From Smittia aterrima (lineage: Eukaryota > Arthropoda > Insecta > Diptera > Chironomidae), in contig CP093830.1 in the NCBI GenBank assembly GCA_033063855.1, forward strand, positions 13,764,854-13,828,853: a DNA stretch of 64,000 nucleotides. Reading direction: 5' to 3'. The translations under genes and the position numbers were made by a program. Below are positions 58,652 to 64,000 of the stretch, in pieces. Position 1 is the first letter of the stretch. Each line of letters opens with the position of its first letter. Under the pieces are notes generated by a model. The model searched no databases, had not been told where the DNA came from, and worked only from the letters and a program-made list of their open reading frames with translations.

Positions 58652-61600
58652 TTGAACAACTCTCGAGACTCGTTTGATGAAGCGAGCTAAGCTTTGACTG
58701 AAAGTATTTTTATCATGCTGATCACAAAGCCTTTATTGCATTCTAGTCAATTCTCTTACATGCGCAATGTTACTAATCTACTCGAGTTTAAGGTCTCAAG
58801 ATGACTTTGTTCGCTCTTGTTACGACATAAGCTGTAATTAAAGAGAATTTTTCATCACGCAATCGCATGCCGCGTGTTATTAAATATTTTTCAACAACCA
58901 CTCATCGTCATAACGAACTAAAAAAATGCATTTTTGTCACCGAACGTAATTGAAATCAAGCAACACGCTTTCACAATCGATTAAAGAAATTATTTCTTAG
59001 CATTTGGTTTTGAGGGTCGATGTGACGATCTTCCCTATCAAACATGTTGTGCCGCGGTTATGTTGCCACGCAATATCAATTAATTTAATATCTTTTAGAT
59101 GACAAGGAAATGAAATTAACGCTTTTGTCTAGCTAGAATTGCGATCGTTGATTAAATAAAATTTTATTTGAATAATATTTTTTTCTTTGATCACATTTGA
59201 TCAATTACTGAAGATTGATGTCTAAACAAGGAAAATATCAAATCATTTTGAATCTCTAAATTAAAAACATCGTTAATTAGATCTAAAAAACACTAAATAG
59301 AAAAAAGGCAGAAAATAAAATAAATTATTTTTTAAATTTACAACTCTTTTTTCTTGCAATGAATAAATATTCTTTTACAGAAACTTCAAATTTTGCTACT
59401 TTAGTTAAAATTATGCCAGAGGATGAGAAACCGTTAAGAAGTTTCAAATTTGGTTTCAAAAAGAGACATCTTCATTAAACTTCTGACCAGTTTTGCTCAA
59501 TTTGGATTTTGCTCATCTAATTCACTTTTTAAATGTAAATGTCCTATTCATCAGTCAGATTAGGAATCTCACTTAAATAACTGAACACCTGATTGAAGAC
59601 GAGCAATACTGTGAATCACAAACAAGTTCGTGTATCATGGAAACATCTGGAGAAATATGTAGCCGGAAAGTTTCTTTGATGATAAACAACTGAAGCATGC
59701 AGTCTGAGCGAATAGAAGAACTATAATATTTTTTACAAATGAAATGTGAACGTGATACAATTGCAAATACATAAATACTTCTCAATACGTTAATGCTAAC
59801 TGCTGCAGGCGGTGAAAAGTTGAACGTAAATTTTTCATCCAATTTCCATTTTGAAACGCGAGAGATTCGCTTTTGGCAAGAGAAAAGTTTTTTCCAGCTC
59901 AAAGTGAGAAAATTCACAGAAACTTTTCTTCCAAAACTTCAGTCGGCAGTACAGAAAAAAAAGTTAAAAGAACAAAATCAGGAAAACCTTCAAATGAAAT
60001 TCCTATCGTTTTGCATAAATTTACATTTCTCGCAATCTGCTATTAAACAAAAACTAAATCGGAGACAAGCAAAAAGAAGTTTGGTGTGAAACTTTTCCCT
60101 TCCGTGCTTAAGGCTTTTTTAGCTAAATGAGTTTAACTTATTTATCCGCTTTCCTCTTTGATAGTTCTTGGCACTGAAGTTCTTTGTTTGACAATGCACG
60201 AAAAATGCCTTCTCAATTGTAAGCAAGTTTTTTATTGCAAAATGATTTCGCTTTTCTTTCAAGGGTGTGAAGAAATTTAATTTCAGATTTCAAGAAGTTT
60301 TGTTCACGGAATATGTGACCTGGCATTATTTCAAATCATGTTCGACAAAAAGAATAGTTCGATAGTTTCGCTATTTTTTATCTGCTGGTGTCGTTGAAAT
60401 AAATGAAAATTATCTCATTGTTTCCTGAAAATTATTGTGTGAGATTTGTTCAACCGACCGTAAATAAGTCTTCAAACTTCCGAGTCTCACAAAAAGAATT
60501 TTTATTCATGATAGAAAACAAATGAATTCAGAATATTCAGTCTGAGCAACATTAAATTCAAACTTTTATAAAGAAGATATCGAAGAAAGTTTGTCTTTAA
60601 GATTTGTGCATAGGAGAGACAGCCAGAACGACGAGACATCTGTATAAACACGAAGAGGAAAATTGTCCCGCTTTTCTTTTTTCGTGTCGTTTTCACGATT
60701 TCCGATTTTGTTATCCCTCCGTCTGTCAATTCTTCTATGCATTTACAAGGAAAGCTTCATGTAGGTTGACCTGTGATTGGCATGTAACATCAAGAGTGAT
60801 TCGATTGACTCTTCCAAATAATTTGTGAAATGGACCAGTTCGAAAGGATCTGACTACTTTAATTCTGTGAGAATTGTCAATTCCCTTATAATCCAAATCG
60901 GAAAAGCGTTTATTGTTAGAACGAAGGCAAAGCTATTTTTTTCCCCGTGGACATGAATTAGAATTTTAGCCTTTTTTCCACTCACAATTCTATTCCTTTG
61001 CGACAAATGTTGAAACATCTCGTTTTCTATTGAACGATGCAAATCGAGATCAACGTGATGCGACACGGGGGATGAAGTTGAAAGTGTGCTCAATCTTTGA
61101 TAAACTCATTTTCTCCGTCGCTTGCTCGTAATGAAATCCAGCCAGATATCTCTCTCGAGCTGGGAGCATGTTGAGAATCTCGACATATGAAAAAGCGACT
61201 TCATCTTTCCACAGTCTCGAGTGGAAAAAAGCAATGACGAGACAGAAGAAATAAAAAAGTTCTCGTCGCTTATAGTAGCTCGTTAGTTCTGTGGACGAAT
61301 GAAAAGATTAAAATTGCATTAGGTTAATTTTTGGAGCATGTGAATTGTGGAGCAGACGACACAAAAAGAATCTCGGAATCGAGCCGTTGGCTATTGAATG
61401 TTAAATTAAGGGTCTCGGTTAAACGTGGGTGAATCTTGCTCCGTGACAGATTCCACATTTTTTAGGAAATTTATTTGAAATTGCCCTCAAGCGTGGTTTT
61501 CTTTTGTTCCCATGAAGAGAAGCTTAAATACAAAAGCTTCCATTTTAGAAACACAATAGTGGTTTAAGTTTTTTTTTAAAAAAGGATTCACTTCTGTAGA

Positions 61601-64000
61601 AGCCACATCAGAAAATATAAAAAGTTTTAACCCTGCCAAGAAGATTAATTAATAAAACCAAGAAGAATTTGGTCATTCTGAAATCGAGTTAAATTAGCTG
61701 CTAAATTTAAAGTCTAAATAAATTTAAGCAAAGTTTGTATCATAATTTTATTAAAAAATATTCGTAATTTATGTACAGATCCTTCATTTCTCTTGTCCTA
61801 AGGAAGAGCATCAGATTTTCATTTTTGAAAACCCATAAGATTTTAAAATTATTTCGTTTAGCTTTTCTTCCAATCACCAAACCAACAAAAGCACTACACG
61901 TGCGTTTCCTTTCGACCGGCTTTTCCAGTGAGAGAGAATCGTTTTGTGGTGGGGATGAAAATATTGTTGAGAGAGAAGGCCAAGAGAATTTTTTTTATTA
62001 AGAGAAATGAGAAATAAAAACCTCAACGACTTCGCTATGTAGGACATGAAAAGTTTATGAGAATGTAAACGATTTTGGGAAACAAAAAAACTTTTTCACG
62101 AGGTTATTTTTAGATGTTTCTAACATTCAAAAGTTTAAGCACATGTACATTTGGATTCTGATTTGGTTTCGCTGGAAATTCGGCGAAGGTTGACAATGAG
62201 ATGAGTTTTCATTCGAAACAAAAAAAGTGTTTAAGAATGTTTAACTGTCAAAGTACAGGCTCTCGAGAAATCTTATCGATTTTTACATCGAGGATTATCG
62301 AAGTTACATCATGTCTCTCATAACAACATCCCGGTCGTCAATCTGTTGTTGAGTTAGTTAATGTTTTTCCAGCCTTAACCATAAAATACCGAAACGAAAT
62401 TCTTTTAGCAACATAATAAATTTCAAGTCCACACCACTCAACTTGATAAATAAATAAAGAGAAATGTTGAAGAAATTCAACAGACAAAGGAATGTTTACA
62501 GCTTTACTGCATACATGTTCGTAAGGAAAATCACTGTTGAGCGCAAATCAAATCAAAAGCATTGAGTTTCATCGAGATCCACTTTAATTTCCTCGTCACG
62601 TCTTTCGCCCCCGCTACAAGTCTCACAAAGTGCTTGAATTACTATGCAACAAGCGTCGACCAATCAATACCTTTACTTCTCCGGCATGGCTACTGCAAAA
62701 TCCAATTGGAGATCACTTTTATGGAGCGTTCGAAGTACAACTTGATAATTAAATTGCTACTAAAATCGATTATCAGCTTTACGGTTCATGTTTAACCGAG
62801 CAGTTGAGACCTGAGTAGCTCTTGATAACAGCCGCAGACCTAAAGGGTTCGTTCGGATAATTGGAAAGCGATAGCCACACTAACTTCATAGGATGATGAA
62901 ACGATTGGGGATACACAATTTCCAATTCGATAGTTTTCAATTAATTTTCTGAAATGCTCTGTCAAATTATTTATGAAACATGCGGTCGGCTGGTTTGAAA
63001 TAGAATTAGACTATCAAAGTAATACTTCTCCATTAATCCTAAGTGTATCGTTCGATGAGAATGCTATGATTGCAAAGGTTTGATGTTGCACAAGACCAGA
63101 ATGAAAATCTCAGATAAAATAAAGCGGGAAAAACTCGTTAACGACGATGACGTGCATCGTCTGATATTTCAAGAATCCTTTCGATATGTTTTGTTCGGTC
63201 AATGGTTTCAATGAAGAAGAGACTTCATCACAAGCATTCCAGGTTTCAAAGCATAAATATGAGAGAGAGTTGCCACAAACCATTACAAAATCAAATCACT
63301 ACATGCAATGACCAAGCATAAAACTCTCAACCTCACCAAATCAAGTCAACCTTTGTGAGTGAAAACCCGAAGAACTTCTCTTAGTAGAACATTGTGTGGA
63401 ACCTCGAATATGAACACTAAACATAATCCCTGTCGTTTAAATTTCTAAAGTTTCGTTTATGTCCTGCAGGTTGATGAAAACTTGCACCGCATAGAGAAGA
63501 TAATTTAACTCATGTTTGCGGTGTTGTGTGGCAGGAAAATTTACTTTTCATTATTCAACGTGAAACGGTCGTTTGTCAGAAAAGCTATTTGCACTGAAAT
63601 TTCATCTTTCGGTAACAATCATTTTATTATCGATAAAAGCAGCTAAAGATGAAGCGTACAACCTATCGCGAATGAATCCTTATAATAAACATGAAAATGG
63701 CATACGTGACACTTCCAAACAAATAAAGTTTCATTAATCTGTTTGGGAATCTCAGCTGAAGATGCAAAGCGATTGAATGCTACGAAAATATTTTTCATTT
63801 CTTACTGTCAAAGACAAATTTGTTTCTCTTATCTCGGCAAAAAAAAATTGAGCTGAAGGATGAGTTTATACATTTTGGGTTCGTTCAATTATGAGTTCTA
63901 GGATTGGAATGTTTAAGTCGCAAAAAAACGAAGGGTATTTGATTTTAAGAATATGATATTTTCTTGTGAGAGGTCTTTACTAGAAATTACAAAACTTCCG
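58652..64000. other. Large gene-free region
   Basis: About 5.3 kb with no convincing coding frame, tRNA, rRNA or mobile element on either strand. The longest frames (about 59573-60089, 60502-60828, 61771-62001, 62562-62795) are low-complexity or lack any protein-like pattern. It could be regulatory DNA for the growth-factor gene or for a gene to the right, or an intron of a gene whose exons lie beyond the window. Confidence 0.5.

Noticed and set aside
59573..62795. Several 70-114 codon frames in the right-hand gap
   Set aside because: No family resemblance, compositional bias of AT-rich noncoding DNA, and no plausible splice chain.
1..64000. CRISPR arrays, prophage, insertion sequences, rRNA operon
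   Set aside because: None seen; the eukaryotic gene structure makes bacterial features inapplicable, and the only rRNA-like match is 13 bases long.

Overview
The window reads as nuclear DNA of a dipteran insect, most like a nematoceran midge or mosquito relative. The evidence is AT-rich sequence, dense genes on both strands, very short GT-AG introns (mostly about 45-65 bases), and proteins that match insect or animal families such as a TASK-type K2P channel, PDGF/VEGF-related factor, DNAJC16 and Gcn1. Species cannot be fixed from the sequence alone. Exon structures were assembled by hand from splice signals, reading-frame continuity and family conservation; no alignment or search was run.

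Layout. 1-7 kb: the 3' end of a GILT-like thiol reductase, a 1.9 kb gap, IFT56/TTC26, and a convergent acidic repeat protein. A large IFT56 intron holds a tRNA-like segment and a second segment that looks like folded RNA. 7-13 kb: two head-to-head C2H2 zinc-finger paralogues and a TASK-like K2P channel with an altered first selectivity filter. 13-15 kb: mitochondrial ribosomal protein L9 and a small membrane protein. 15-23 kb: a PH-like adaptor rich in tyrosine motifs, a GH31 glycosidase of the MYORG type, and a small coiled-coil protein. 23-28 kb: pyruvate carboxylase in nine coding exons. 29-34 kb: two coiled-coil genes (one with a broken frame), a tiny two-exon gene, two AT-rich repeats (one with imperfect terminal inverted repeats), and a Kazal-like secreted peptide with a clear core promoter. 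35-46 kb: a FAAH2-like amidase, then the large Gcn1 gene. 46-53 kb: Mic10, DNAJC16 carrying five tRNA-Pro genes in one intron, and RpL10. 53-59 kb: the NOA1 GTPase and a PDGF/VEGF-like ligand. 58.7-64 kb: no gene recognised.

Functional themes. Several genes serve translation and its control (Gcn1, RpL10, five tRNA-Pro, and mRpL9 and NOA1 for mitochondrial ribosomes). Others serve mitochondria (pyruvate carboxylase, Mic10). They are interleaved with signalling genes (PH-like adaptor, PDGF/VEGF-like ligand, K2P channel). Three close divergent pairs (zinc fingers, Gcn1/Mic10, RpL10/NOA1) suggest shared promoters. No operon logic applies. The most unusual signals are the intronic RNA-like element, the complete tRNA-Pro isoacceptor set nested in one intron, and the K2P filter change.
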